Origin: Symsagittifera roscoffensis
Taxonomy: Eukaryota > Xenacoelomorpha > Acoela > Convolutidae
Reading direction: 5' to 3'
DNA: 64,000 nucleotides
Assembly (NCBI RefSeq): GCF_963678635.1
Contig: NC_087066.1
Span: forward strand, 41,561,338-41,625,337
Part shown: piece after piece, positions 49,331 to 62,344 of the stretch
Position numbering within the stretch: position 1 is the first letter of the stretch
How the letters are laid out: every line of letters begins with the position of its first letter
Notes under the pieces: model-generated
What the model was told of the DNA's origin: nothing
Database searches by the model: none
Seen by the model: only the letters and a program-made list of their open reading frames with translations
Made by a program: the position numbers and the translations under genes

Positions 49331-51548
49331 GAATCAAGGGAGAAGAGCAAACGCCAAAGTTAACGGCCGTAACATTGGATAAAACAGTTGTTTCCGTAGC
49401 CTCGGACTTGTTCAGCAGATGTCAGGGGCTAAAGAAATCCATTTCCGGAGCAGTTATGGTTGATTTGACAGCAATCAACGGGGTGGAACGCGAGCAAAGG
49501 AAACCATTGTAGATTTAAAAAAGTTTACAAGATCAAGCTAAGGCTTCTATCGCAAGAGCAAGTGTTTTAAAAACATTTAAAAGAGCAAATTTAGGTTAAA
49601 ATTTTGGAAAAATTAGATATAAATTTTCAGATTGCAAGGTTTGACAATTAGCATTTCGTATGAAAACAAATAATAAAAAAAGTACTCTTTTTCCAAAATT
49701 GAATAATTACTTAGCTCATTTTCTATAATTGCCTGAGGTTAACTAGGAAAAATTGACAAAGTATTTTATCTTTGTAAGATTGCCGAAGTAATAAAACATA
49801 TCTTCTTAAATAGATTTAAGCAATCCAAAGATTTGAATCTTCAAAAAAATTACAAAACTCTAGAACGTTATTTAACTTGAAATTAAAGAAAATAATCAAT
49901 TTTTTAGTAGCTAAATCATACTATGTGACAACATACTACAATCAGCTAACTGGTTTCATTTTTTCATTGAAAACTATTTAGTAGAATTCACAGTATTTTT
50001 TAAAATTCCAAAATAGCTATTTTCCATCTTCGTTCGATCTTGATTAACAATTTTTATTTTCAATACTTGAAAAAATTTTCTGTTAAAATAGAAACTGGTC
50101 TAAATTTGTTTATCTTCTATATTGTAACAACAATTTTTAAAATCTTTTTCAGAATAGTGAATTGAAATGTTTAGCTTTTCAGAAGTTATTTTCAGACTAA
50201 AACTTCCTTGGATTAAGTTTGGATTAAGCTTGCTTCTCCTGTTAATTGCATTTAAGTTTCTCAATCAATTTTTCCAAAATTTTGAGTTAGTAATTGTAAG
50301 AAATTTATTATTGAAATACATATTCCCTCAGTTTTTGCATATTCATCATTCATTTTTATACTCTTTCACTTTCTCGAATTTTCGTAATTGGATTAATTTT
50401 TCTTTGATATTCCTGGATTTATGTTAAAGGTCTCAACAAAACGTCAGTCTTAATTAATTAATTTTGTTGTATAACAGGTGAAAACATATCCAGTTAATGG
50501 ATATAGTTTGTACAGATTTTAACCAAAAATTTATAATCAATCACAATTAAATGATATTTTCTTAGAGTTAATTGTTTTAAAAAATTAAAACAAACATCAT
50601 GAAAGTGATCTAAGTTCTTTTGGTAGAAAAAACAAATGTTTACAGGTTTTTCTTGCTTCGAAGCAACAAAACGGAAATATTTGTCTAATTTGGCAATCAT
50701 CAAGTCATGCGCTCCTCTATCCTTTCTTGCTGGCAGCTGAGTTAATTATTGCACAAAGGTTTTTTGGAAATTAAGTGATTTTATCAGGTAGGTATAATCC
50801 AATGTTGAAACTGAATTGAATCTCGGGGAATTGTTTCAGTAAATTGTAGAACTGACAAATTATCCAAGTTGTGAAATTAATTTTTGTGGAATTACATCTA
50901 CAGAAAAGTTCAGACAACACTATACGTTTTTTTACAAAACATTGAAAATTTAGTCTTTTAATAGCATTGGGTAGCATGTCAAGATTCAATGACAGGTATA
51001 AAAAATAGAGCTGAGAAAATTGATCATAAAAAAAACATAAAATTGAAGATATCGGGACGGGGGTAATCGAAAATGAAAAAACTAGAAACGACCACGATCA
51101 CCTAGTCAATCAAATTTCGAATTTCCCTGGTGGCTGGTTACTTTTTATTAGGAAAACCATGTGACTCATTGTGCAATGCATCCTAATTTTTCTCAACTCA
51201 ATCATTTTAAAATGAAATTCCGAATTCCGTGAGACATTTATCACAGAAACTCGGTTTTTCTCAAAATTACACTGCGACAGAGAAACAAACAGCAAGAATT
51301 AAAATTGAGCTTCTATTTTAAAATCAGAGAACAAATTGAAAAAAGTTTTGAATTGGTCCTTAGTTGTTGAGCTTGTCGAAAAAGACCTAATCAAAATATA
51401 TTGTTAAAACTTGTCAAACACAGAAAGTTATAAATAGTTTTTAACTTAGGTTTTAGGTTAGTTTTTGTACTATGAAAACTGGTGTAATTGAGTTTCAAAA
51501 TTGGATTTTTTGCCCAGAGAAAAAACACTTATTTGATTTATCGACGAT
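49331..51548. other. Intergenic; continuation of a decayed frame then filler
   Basis: The frame from D1 stays open to TAG near 49,512 (DKTVVSVASDLFSRCQGLKK, then MVDLTAINGVEREQR) and then ends. The rest is A+T-rich with a hydrophobic 86-codon frame at 50167-50427 that lacks supporting features. Confidence 0.4.
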
Positions 51549-51790
51549 GAAACTGTAGTTGTAGGGAGTGTTAGAACATCATCTGAGCTGTATTCAGCTG
51601 GTAAGAACGAGCAAAAAATTTAATCTACAGGTATTAGTTGAATGATTATTAAATAAAATTGAAAAAGAGTATGGCTACCAGTGTAACGACAGTTTCAGTC
51701 TCTAAATTGTTCTGACCGGAAGATGTCAACGCATTCCACCAATACGAGCGCTGTTTAATGTACTCTGAGCCAAACTACAAGCCTTAAAAC
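51549..51790 (+). repeat. Duplicated segment D2
   Basis: Diverged copy of D1 in the same orientation. Downstream to about 52,340 the + strand shows broken gag-like fragments (for example CRIYGQQGSLGKDLTNGFM) interrupted by many stops. A decayed retroelement gag is a reasonable but weak guess. Confidence 0.45.
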
Positions 51791-54121
51791 ATACTGTCAT
51801 TTTGAATGAGTTTGAATGGCCGCTTCACTACGCATTGAGATTGCAGGAAATTGCAATCGAGTTTTAATGCACCATACCAGAGGACACACAAAATAGGTAC
51901 GATGAGGCGGTTGAACTTTTTCAAAGACATTACAGGGAAAAAACAAACACAAACTCCTACCTCAGAACCAAATACATGATAACGAGATGACCTGCCCAGA
52001 AGCGGAAACAACTACAACAGTTGTAGAATTTACGGCCAACAAGGCTCATTGGGCAAAGATCTGACGAACGGATTCATGTTTGGAAGCCTTATACACGATA
52101 GTAGAATAGAAACAAGGAAACCTAGAGGGGTATATGATGATCCCAAAAAATAAATATAGACTATAACTCTCCGGTCTATGTACTATCAGGCTAGATGCTA
52201 GAATAGGCAAAAGGTTTCGCCATGTTCTAAGATGCAAGGATAGATATGACGAGCTTGACTTGTTTCTTTGATCTGGGGAAGGTTTCGGCACCCAAGTTTG
52301 CCAAATTAGGTAAGCCTTAGACCATATACGCCGATGTTCAAGATCGTATTCATTAAGATCTGGAAAAACTTGTTGTTTTTATAGTTTTCGAGATGGTAAG
52401 TTTTGGAAACCTCACATTTTTTTAAAAATTGATTACCATTCTGTTTGAGATCAGTTAGTGTCAATATAATTCACACAACAAAAAAAAAATAGAAAAGCAA
52501 TTATCCAATGTTACCCAACAGTTTTTCAATGTAGTAGTCTTCAAAAAATTTTCCGAAATTTTTATTTAATTGAAAAAGCAGTTTGAACTTGTAAATTGTG
52601 AAAAAAATGGATGCGAAACTTTGATGATAAGTCTCGAAAAAATTGAATTTATTCTTTACGCATGCGTATTACAAACTAAAGTATCAAAAAAAAATCTAAA
52701 TTATTCGTTTAGTACTTATTTCAAATCTCAATTCCTTCCTTTGCATCAGATTGTCTGGGGAAAAATCGCGAGATTGTCTAGGAAAGTTATTATATCTCCT
52801 TGTATTGAACTGATGAAGTGGAGAAATCAAATATTTCATAAACTTTTGAAATAAAAAGTAGGTTTGTTAAACTGACTCTCCCAAAAAAGGAGAGTCTGTT
52901 TTCGTGCAGAAAGGAGAGTCTGTTTTTGCCCAAAAAAGTAGGTTTGATTTTGCTCTCCCAAAAAAGTAGCAAAAAACTGGATTAATCAATATAAAGAGAA
53001 ATCTGGATGGAATAAAAAAACTAAAATAATCAGACAAAGTAAACATCAATTTGCAGGAGGGTGAAATATTGACATTGCTCCTTAGCTTTATCATAAATAT
53101 TTTGAATGCTGTGGATTTTTGGAAACTCAGTAAATTTTAATACACGGTAACTTCTTGAAATGACCTCAGCCACTGCATTCCTGATTTCTTGATATTCTGA
53201 AAACTCACTGACATGATGACAATGCCCGACGAGGACACCGATTCTGAGAACGTGGAGTATGTGCCAGTTGGTCAAAATCAGCGAAATTTTGATTAAGGAT
53301 TTAAAGTTTTAAACTTTCGAATTGAGCCTGTCATGCTCGATGTTAACGCGACAACCGAAAATCAGAAGTTAAAGAAAACAAAGAGCCGATGTAACATTTG
53401 TAGGAAAGAAGGGAACTTTTGCTTGCTCAATCTCAAATCAATTCAACACAAAAAATTTCAATCGTTTTCATGTTTTTCTAAATCATTGAGACAATTTCGA
53501 AAATATTTTTTTTTGTAAATCAACTGCAATAATTTTCTCCATTTTTTGTCAATTCGGCATATTGGCGTTTGAAAAACTCTGTCAACATTAAATGATTCCG
53601 ATCATTTTTTGAATCAATCGATATATCAGTCTTATTACATAGAAGCTAGTTGACAAAGTCAAATAATTTTTTTGACGAAAAAGGCTAATAAAAACATCTA
53701 TTAAAAACCGAAAATGAACCCGAACTACACATTCGAAAAAAAGCGCAGTTTATTGCTTTACTATCAAAAGTAACGATAGTTTAGCGATAGTTTTAAAAAA
53801 CAGTTTCTTCAAAATTTGGCTAACTTTTTACACACACCAAAAAATGAACAAATGGACTTTCTATGAAACTTTTAACATGAGTTTTCAAAGACTTATCATT
53901 CTAATTTGGGTTTGAAAACGCCCAATTTTCTAATCTGCAGTTCCTGGTTTTTTGTGTTCGATTATCTAAAACTTTTTATTAAATTTAATTGCAGTTTCCT
54001 GAGAATTGAACATCTGAAAAAATGTCTAAAAAATGACATTATATCAGATTTTCCACAATTTTGCGTGCCCGATAATGGTGTCTATTTGAATCAAGCGGTG
54101 CACAGCTTTCAATAAAGACTC
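51791..54121. other. Intergenic with a short tandem repeat and a PLE-block flank
   Basis: 52,875-52,970 contains tandem AAAGGAGAGTCTGTTTT units flanked by CTCTCCCAAAAAAG. 53,210-53,420 resembles 60,110-60,300 (see findings) and reads a Cys-containing fragment SRCNICRKEGNFC. No intact gene. Confidence 0.4.
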
Positions 54122-56934
54122 TTGACATCTGAGTTAAGCCAGGCAAATGCGGATAGTATCAAGGCATCAAGTAACCTAGCTAATGCAAGTGAGGTAGTGA
54201 CAAGGGGTATAGATGAGAATTGCTGGCCTTCTTTACTATTCTACCTAAACCTGCACACAAGGTGCAATGTCAACAACTTGAAAAGCCGACACAAGAACAA
54301 GCTTGAAAAAATTCCAGAAAGACATGATGGACCATTAAAAAACTTGGATGACAGATTACTAGATGAAGTATTTTCGCCGCCGTGGGTGCGAGAAGTCTTA
54401 GATTTTGGACCGAAACTTGTGGTACGAGACAGGTTTAATGAAATTCATTTACTGTCTGATATTGATAGTTTTTTGTCTGAGCTGAAGTTAAAATAATTAT
54501 CCGGAGAAAAATTAATAGAGAGTGAAGCAGCAGCAAAAAAATTTGCAATGAATGTAAATTAGACATCCTCTGACAAAAAGTTAAAAAAGTTAGAGTAATT
54601 GACGGACAAGGATCTTCTGGCTTTTCTGTTTGATAACGGGCTGGGTTTAAGTGTAATGAGAAAGGAGACGATAGAGAGCAAACCAATTGGTTTTTTGCAG
54701 GCGGTAGAATCTGTCTGACAGTCTTGTCGAAAAAATTGAAAAAGACATGAACAAATAATTACTTGCCATGAAAAACAGTGACGAGATCAGCGAAGCGCTG
54801 TATACCAGGATGAGATCAACGGCAACGCAACCAGCTAGACTGTACGAATTAGCAAAAGTGCACGAATAAGATACATCATCCTTCACCCGTCTTTTCTTCA
54901 CCTGGTAGCTCATATCATCCTCTAATTAAACCTTGGCAAAAAATTTTGACAAAAATGAGAAGGCTGACAGAAGCCGGAGCTATCTGGCAAAACAAGGAAA
55001 AAGCTTCTAAAATTAGCTATGAGTAAGATAGGCTTTTAATGCAATGGTTTTTTGCCTGTACAAAAAAAAACGATTTATTCATGGGCACCTCTCTAGCAGC
55101 AATACTGGCCAATGTGCGGCTCAAAAAATATGAACCTGCATTAATGAAAAAAGTACAAAAATTGACGCTGCTATGTGAGGATAAGTACGGAATCTGCCCT
55201 GGATGTCACAAAAAGGTGACAAACTAAAGGGGCAAAAATTGACGCCTCCTGGAGTTGGCTCCACTTGGGATGTCGTAAAATGTCGGATAGGGTGTCGTGA
55301 AATGTGCAAACATCGCTGAAAAAGTCTGATATTGCAGGACTTGCAAAAACAGCAGGAAATAGATTGGAATGGAAAGGTTGTTAAAGTTTTTCTGAGGTAT
55401 GTTATTGATATAGTTAGAACTGTGACAGGCAATCCTGGGGTAGTCCTCGAGCCTGTCACTAAATTGCATCCAAAACAGCATTTAATAAAAAAGAACTTGA
55501 TAGTAACGGTAATTTTGCTTTTTCGGATTTAAACCTAAAGGTGGACTCACGAAAACAGGTCACATGTGGGTGGTTCCAAAAACCCACAGATACCAATATC
55601 CATATTATTTTCAGAGCATGCTCATCTTTGCAGTGCAAAATAAACCTCATTGAAGGGACGGTCTGTCGGGTTTTGAGAAAAACCTCAACATGGGTAAAAG
55701 TTGACAGTTCATTGGAAAAAAAGGTCATCAGTATAAAAAATCAGTATCCGGAAAATTGCTTGGACAGAAAAGTGTTCGAAATTCCTAACAAGACCATTGA
55801 GATAAAGAATATTTTAGAGGTTACGGCATCAAAACAGAGAAAAGTGGCATTCTGCCAGAATGACCCGAAACGCATGTCATCAATGAAATTTTTTTTGGAG
55901 CAGTTCAAAGGAAAAATTGGCTGCTTTGAACGATCAGTGGTGTTAATCGTTCAATTGAACGTATTCGGAGAGCTCAGTTTGGATTTACGGAACTATTTTC
56001 AAAATTTCGAATTCGTCTTGCTTGACACATATCAATTTTTTTTTCGCGAACACTGAAAAACGCGAATATCTGAGACGCTATTTTTTTCTAGTAGAGAATA
56101 GAGGTACGAGCAAAAAAAAGAGGATTAAAATTTTAGTCAGCAGTATTTACGGAAACAATTGTACAGCTATACTCGTTACGGATCAATTTCCGAGAGTCAG
56201 GAGGGCTATTGGGTTTACTTTGTTACCCTTCCCGATCGACAAGAACACAGCTCTTTGCTGGATTCAGGAGTCCCAAAAAGTCTTGTGGAGAGACTGCAAA
56301 CTGCATTTTCAACAAATTTTAGCTTCGCGGAATGGCCTGAGTTGAATTCAATTTAACATCAGATTTATTTTCAGATAACGAGAAGCTAGGAGTTGAGGTA
56401 AATGATTGGTCATGATGATTTATCGACTGAACAAAAACAAACGTAAAATGATAATAAAAATTAGTAGCCCTGTTTTTATGAATGACCTCGTGGTCTGGGG
56501 ATACTTAGACCTGCCATGTGCTCACTGTTTTTGCATGTAATTGTATTAATTCGCGCGTTTTAGCCTTCAAATTGTAACGAACTTGTCGACCCGATGTTAA
56601 TGGACCACACATTGAACTGACTTGATAAGGACGGTTAAAAGCATTTAAAGCTGTGTTTAGACGCTTGCCAATCGTTTTAGAACCTAGCTTTTTTTCAGTC
56701 CGTGTGTACTTCCGGGCGAATGTTACAAAAGGATTAATAGTTGAAACACTCACTCCCCCTTTTGACAAAGAATATCAAGTTAACCCATTCCAATTGTTAT
56801 GTACAAAATTGTGGAAAATGTCCGGCGCAAACATAGCTTTTACAGCAAGAAAGTTGGAAACATGCTGCCATCCTTCAAAATTTCCAACTTCCTTTGCACG
56901 TGAACTGAAAGACTCTGAACTCAGAAAACCATAG
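54122..56934 (+). mobile_element. Penelope-like element, decayed copy 1
   Basis: Frame fragments in PLE order: N-terminal WVREVLDFGPKLVVRD and DLLAFLFDNGLGLSVM; RT finger/palm blocks with TATQPARLYELAKVHE (about 54,820), LFMGTSLAAILANVRLKKYE (about 55,077), a zinc-finger insert (CPGCHKKVT ... YCRTCK), a degraded catalytic block FLRYVIDIVRT (second Asp to Ile) and thumb WFQKPTDTNIH ... NQYPENC. From about 55,790 to 56,790 foreign sequence intervenes, after which ANIAFTARKLETCCHPSK resumes the linker before the endonuclease. GIY-YIG is missing because copy 2 begins there. Non-functional relic. Confidence 0.75.
55790..56790 (+). mobile_element. Unidentified insertion within PLE copy 1
   Basis: About 1 kb separates two parts of the PLE that are adjacent in copy 2. 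It includes a frame with ILVSSIYGNNCTAILVTDQF and segments alignable to 60,370-60,430 and 62,250-62,300, so it belongs to another repeat family present nearby. No transposase or RT recognised. Boundaries are approximate. Confidence 0.4.
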
Positions 56935-59150
56935 AAAAGAGTTAGAAAACTTTCCGAGAGACAAAAAAGACCTCTTGGGGAGAAAAATGAGCAATCAGAT
57001 GGTTAAAGTGCTTGATAACATTGAAGAACCTGGATGGCTACGTGAAGTGCTGCTAATTGGCTCGAAGCAACGTATTAAAGACAAAATTAAGGAAACGCAT
57101 TTTTGGGCTGATATGACATTATCCTCTCAAAATTGAAAAACCAAAAAACACCTGGTGAAATTTTATGTAGAATAGAAGCCGCGGCAAAAGCATATGCAAA
57201 AAAGTAAGGCAGACCCCAAGAGACAAAGCCGTTGAAAAACGAGGAAATATCTCGAAGATAATGGGTTGCTGGCTGTGCCTTTTGATAAGGGTGTTGATTT
57301 TTGCATAATGAGGAGAGAAACGTATTAACCAAAGCAAGAATCATTGTTGCAATCTACTCAGTGTTTGAAAAAAAGTCAACCAGTGATGAAGTTATATTGA
57401 AAATACAGAAGGAACTTAACAAAGAATTACTTGCCATGAGAAAAGAGACGAGATAAATCTGTTATATATATTCTATGAGTCAATTATATTTTAATATGAG
57501 TTCAACAGGTGGGCAATCCGCCCTTGTGCATGGTCTAGCTAAAGGCTGAGACACCGCTATGACCAGTACTATCACTTCCGGGAAGCTCGTATAAGAATCT
57601 TAACATAACGCTTGCTCATTTTTTTGACAATATCGATGGAGTCAATATAAAAACAAATACTAAAGATGCCAGAGAAGCATTTGAAAACATTGCTCTAGAC
57701 CGGGCTGAGACCATAATATCTCTGATATGAAAAGTTTGTATACTAGTTTTTCCCAGAAGGAAGCAATTAAAATTGCCTTACAGAAGCTGTACAGCCAGGA
57801 GTCTCGCCCTGAATTTCAAAGAGCAACCATGAAAAGGCTTTTGAATACGGCGGTCATAAAAGTTTATTTCAAGTGCATTGACTCATGGTATGTGCAAATT
57901 GACGGCCTAGCAATGTGCGCTTCCCTCGCTGCAATTTTGGCAAATATACGGCTGAAAAAGTACGAATTTGCTCTTAGACAAGAAATACCGATGGGAACGT
58001 AGATACAGCCAATGGTTGACAAAAATGGTTTGTGCCAGTGTTGCCGCAGGAAAATAACATATAAATCCAAGGGGTTGAATACGAGAGTTGCCGAAACTGG
58101 TATCATCTAAAATGCGAAAAAAGTATCCGATGATGTATATGCATTAATAACCGAAATCTGGTACTGTGAAAGCTGCTGCCGCGCTAAGAACAAAGAGAAG
58201 GCTACTCCAAAAGAAAAACTGTTCCTCGGGTTTGTGGATGACATTGTTAGAACATTCAGAGATGAGTTGAGGTGTGATCTCGATTCTGCTAATTCTCTAT
58301 ATCCAAATACTCAGTTCACTCTAGATGAAATTAATTCAGTAGGAAATTTTTCGTTCCTGGATTTGAACATAAGATAGTGGGTAACCTGCAATTGGTATCA
58401 AAAACCAACAGATACTGGGATTATATTGAATTATAGAAGCTCCGACCCAAATCAGTATAAGCGTAGTGTTATCCAAGGCACTGTACACAGCGTTTTAGGA
58501 GTACATCTAACTGGGAGCAATTTGATAAGGCTATTGAAACTAATAGGCAATGGCTGAAAAATTAGTACCCTGAAAATTGGTCTGTAAAAGGTGGCGGCAG
58601 ACGCCGTGGACAAAATCTTTGAGGGTAAGGGCAAGCCCCTGAACAGTGAGAGGATTTCGTCAACTCAAACACCAGAGGATGTGAAGCCCCCAATGCTGAT
58701 GGTGGTAACCGAAAATAGTGGTAACCAAAGCGAATATTTTGCAAGCAGGCTACAAATTTTAACCAACGTTCAAGCTGTTTTCACCACAAGAAAACTAGAA
58801 TCAAGTTTACCATCACTGAAGTCAGCATTTTCTAATGACCACAAGTCAAGAGTGGTTTTTTAACTGTCATGTAGTGGATGCATTTCCACTATGTCGGACA
58901 GATTGTTCGACATTTGACCATTAGAAATGAGAACAATAAGAAAACAGACTCACCGGTAAGCCGCCACCTTCAACAAGGCAGTCTTGAGGGAAGTAGCGCA
59001 GATCCTAGTTTGGAAATTAACGATAGGGCAAACAGCCAAACAAAACTGTTAACACTAGCGGCAAAACATACCAGGAAAAAGAAACCGGGCTTGAACACGC
59101 GCGATGAGTGTGGGAGCTGGGAGTTAACACTGAAAACTTAGTCCCAAATT
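56935..59150 (+). mobile_element. Penelope-like element, decayed copy 2 with GIY-YIG
   Basis: Order: PGWLREVLLIGSKQRIKDKI (N-terminal), KDAREAFENIALD, then 57727-58002 with KSLYTSFSQKEAIKIALQKL and the RT block IDGLAMCASLAAILANIRLK, the zinc-finger insert (CQCCRRKITYKSKG ... WYCESCC), the catalytic FVDDIVRTF near 58,238, thumb NWYQKPTDTG, linker NVQAVFTTRKLESSLPSLK, and a GIY-YIG nuclease region (YVGQIVRHLTIRNENN ... PGLNTRDECGSWELTL) ending TAG-like at 59141. Broken by several stops and frame changes. The extra Cys cluster between RT blocks is reminiscent of Neptune-type PLEs. Confidence 0.78.
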
Positions 59151-59462
59151 ATTTTTGGTTTTTTATTTCAAAATGTCCATGTCTAAATCAAGATTTTGAC
59201 TCAGTAGCTTCAAGACAATTTAATTAAAAATTGTTTATTTTAATTTAAAGGTTGAAAGTATTTTAATCTAAATAGTAACTTTGAAGTCAACTGTGATTGT
59301 CTAATTTTTTAGATTGATGGTTTAGAACCAAAATTTTCAAGAATTATTTTTTATAACATTAGTAAATTGATGTTTTCTTGTCATATATATTAGTTCATTC
59401 TAAAAATCTTGGCGATGCACATGGTTGCAAAAACGTTTGAAATTTAATTTTTATCAAAAATC

Positions 59463-59666
59463 TCTTTCATGTAGTGGATGTAACTATGTCGGCCAGACAG
59501 TGCGCCATTTAGCCACGAGAATTGATGAACGCCACACAGAGGACCTCCCAGTATGACAGAATTTGCTAGAAATCAGCAAGGAGCTCTTGCTGCATATTTG
59601 GCGGAAAGACCAAAAACCAACATGCGCGATGATTTTAGAGTCCGGCAACTAACGCCTAGAATGTAG
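59463..59666 (+). mobile_element. Penelope-like element, 3' fragment (copy 3)
   Basis: Encodes a GIY-YIG start (CSGCNYVGQTVRHLATRIDE) and, in another frame, the end block MRDDFRVRQLTPRM followed by TAG. Only the endonuclease portion remains. Confidence 0.65.
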
Positions 59667-62344
59667 TCCATGCATAACTTGGCTGAAAATGGAAAACTGA
59701 CATGTAAGTATCTAAAATAGTCCCAAAATGAAATATTTAAATAATTGAAGAACAAAAATATGAATGAAAAGAAGAAACTTTCCGGAAAATGTTATGATTG
59801 ATAACGTAACTTGTTATGCAAATACAGTTGTTTGAATTTGATAGGTCAGAAATATTTAGAGCATTTTTGAGGCATCACTGTCAATTTTTTAGACCTTTAA
59901 TTGTACTGTAAATTTTGAAAAAAATTTAATCCCGATGATGCACAAAATGAGTGAAAACGTTTGAATTAACAATTGAAAATTTTTATATAAATGAGAATAC
60001 CGTAAAATTTTGAAACTTAATTCCATTTTCACGCTGAGAATTTTCTACGTCACTTGAACAATTTCTGTTTCTCCGCTTAATCGAGAAAAATTCCCCTCCG
60101 ATGCCAAACCTAGATAAGATGGTGGAATCTGCTGTTTTCAGACCTGTGCCAATCGGTCATATTTGAAAAATTGACCTTGATTCAAAAGTTTAACCTTGAT
60201 TTTGGGGACAAAATAAATTTTTAAAATAATTTCGAATTCAGCCTATCATAATCAATTTTTCCGCGACAACTGAAAATGCAGAATAAATAAGCCAGAAGAT
60301 TCGAATGATAACCGCGGGGAAGTCGCTAAAAATACGGGAGTAAAATTGCTGTTCGCTTTTTTACCGGAGTAATTCAGTACGCGTAGAGTTATCTTGCTTC
60401 TAGTAGAAAATCGACAGTACAAGAAGAGAAGTAACGAGGTGCGATTGAATTGACGATAGTGACACTTGAGTGGGAATGTGGACAGCCGAAGCTTTCTAAT
60501 GGTCCGTAGAGTAAAACTTCTTCTTGTGCTAGATTTGCTTAATCAAAACTTCTTCTCGATAAAACATGATTAATTTAAATCAATTCTAGAGTTGCTATGC
60601 AATTGTTATTTACCGAATTCTAGAAGTCGACTCGGTATGTGAGTACTTCATTCAAGTTTCTTGAGTGCATTTTATGTGATTTTGCTGAGATGAGGCGAGT
60701 TTCAGGTTGATCCATCTGATATAGATCAAAGTTCCACTCTCCAATAAAAACTAACGGTATACTTAAGCTTCCTACCCTGTTTTTAACGGCGTTCGGGTAT
60801 TTTAGGTGTTTAGAGACCTGAGCATGGGGGCGTTCTTATTTCTAGAGTGGGGGCATTTTGGTAGTAGCCTTCAAGCTGTAACACGGTTTGTAGTCTCATG
60901 TCGCAAGTGAACCGCATTGGCTCCGACTAAATGAGGTACAAAAATACAAGAGATAGTTCCCTGACCCTTGAGCCAAAGGTTATAGGGATTATTTTTCTTA
61001 GCCTCTTATGTGACTTAAGTAGGCGACTATTACAACCCTGATCAAAACGGTAAGTCTTAGGAAACTTGAAAATTTCCTAAATTGTAGCGTTGGTTATTTG
61101 CTTTTGTTGTATAAAATGTTAAATTTTTGCCTAATTTCTTAGTGAATTTTGACCAACATTTTTTACTGGAGGAAAAAAGTATCGCAACTAGGGAAACTAA
61201 AAACAAAAATTGATAGAAAGTTTTTAAAATGCGAAAATAATTAGGCTTACTATATTAGTTTTTGCCCCTTGATAGTGTAAAACCTTGTTTTTCATCTGAG
61301 AAACAAGGTTTTTCAGAAAATTATAAAACCAAAAAAATAAGCTCATTTTTTCAAAGCTCTTATTAAAGATTTTTTTTTGCATAATTTTCTAAGCCAAGCG
61401 AGAAAATGTGATGTGAAGCTGTGTTTCTCCAAATTTGGATTGAAAATTTTCAGTGCTTGCTGGTCTTTTACGCATCAAAATTTACGGTCTTTGTTCCTTT
61501 GATTTAAGGGACTAACTGTCTGTCAGATTTCAATTTTTTCTCTGTTTCAATAAATGAGTCAGACTAAAATATGTTTTTAACAATTTGTTTTCACACTCGT
61601 TTTCTCATTGGTCGAATTGTGAGCCAACGAATTATTACATTAATTTTTACGATTCAAACAGAAGAAAACTAAGCGGCAGAATAGTGGCTGCCGCAGTCGC
61701 ACCAACGTTGCGAGCATACCAACAGAGAGTAAGAATTATACAAAAATTAGAGGCCTTTTCTGCCGCGATGCGTGCGTAGCGCGCCGACCAGTGACCTTGA
61801 ACCAAGAGCTTAAAATAGTCGGCTTAGTAGTCTTTGACCGATTGAATATTTTTGGTACTAACGCAATTGGTTTTTTTTAATTTGGTTCAAGTGGGACTGT
61901 TTATCATTATGGTACTTGAGAATACCCACCGATTTTATGAACACAAAAATTCATTGAGATTTTTTTCGAGTGTTAAAATTGTTTAGTTTTTTCATCTCCA
62001 GTATATTTAAAACGCTAATTTTCAGTAAAAAGTATGGTTTGCGCTTCATTTTGTTATCACTAGTTCAACCTAAGGTAACGATAGGCTAGGTTTTTAAGTC
62101 TATGAATCAGCATGCGCGAACAAGATAATGGTAATTGAAAACTAAATAAGACTCGTTGAGCCGAAATTCTTAAAATTTTAATACGTTCGTTGAACGTTCA
62201 ACTAACCAAAAGTAACTGGCTTGCTGTCAAGAAGGACTATTCCTACTTTTGGTCGCTGTGTATTTTCTGGGCGAATGTCACGTTTATGATATCAAAGAAG
62301 TCTTAATTTTTTCGACTTTTATTGAACAAATTACTGTTTTCAAA
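59667..62344. other. Intergenic repeats, no gene
   Basis: No coding region. 60,110-60,300 is related to 53,210-53,420, and 62,250-62,300 to 56,690-56,740, indicating scattered pieces of one or more further repeat families. Confidence 0.4.

Noticed and set aside
50167-50427. Hydrophobic 86-codon frame
   Set aside because: Phe/Leu/Ile-rich translation is expected of T-rich DNA. No splice sites, neighbours or motifs support a gene.
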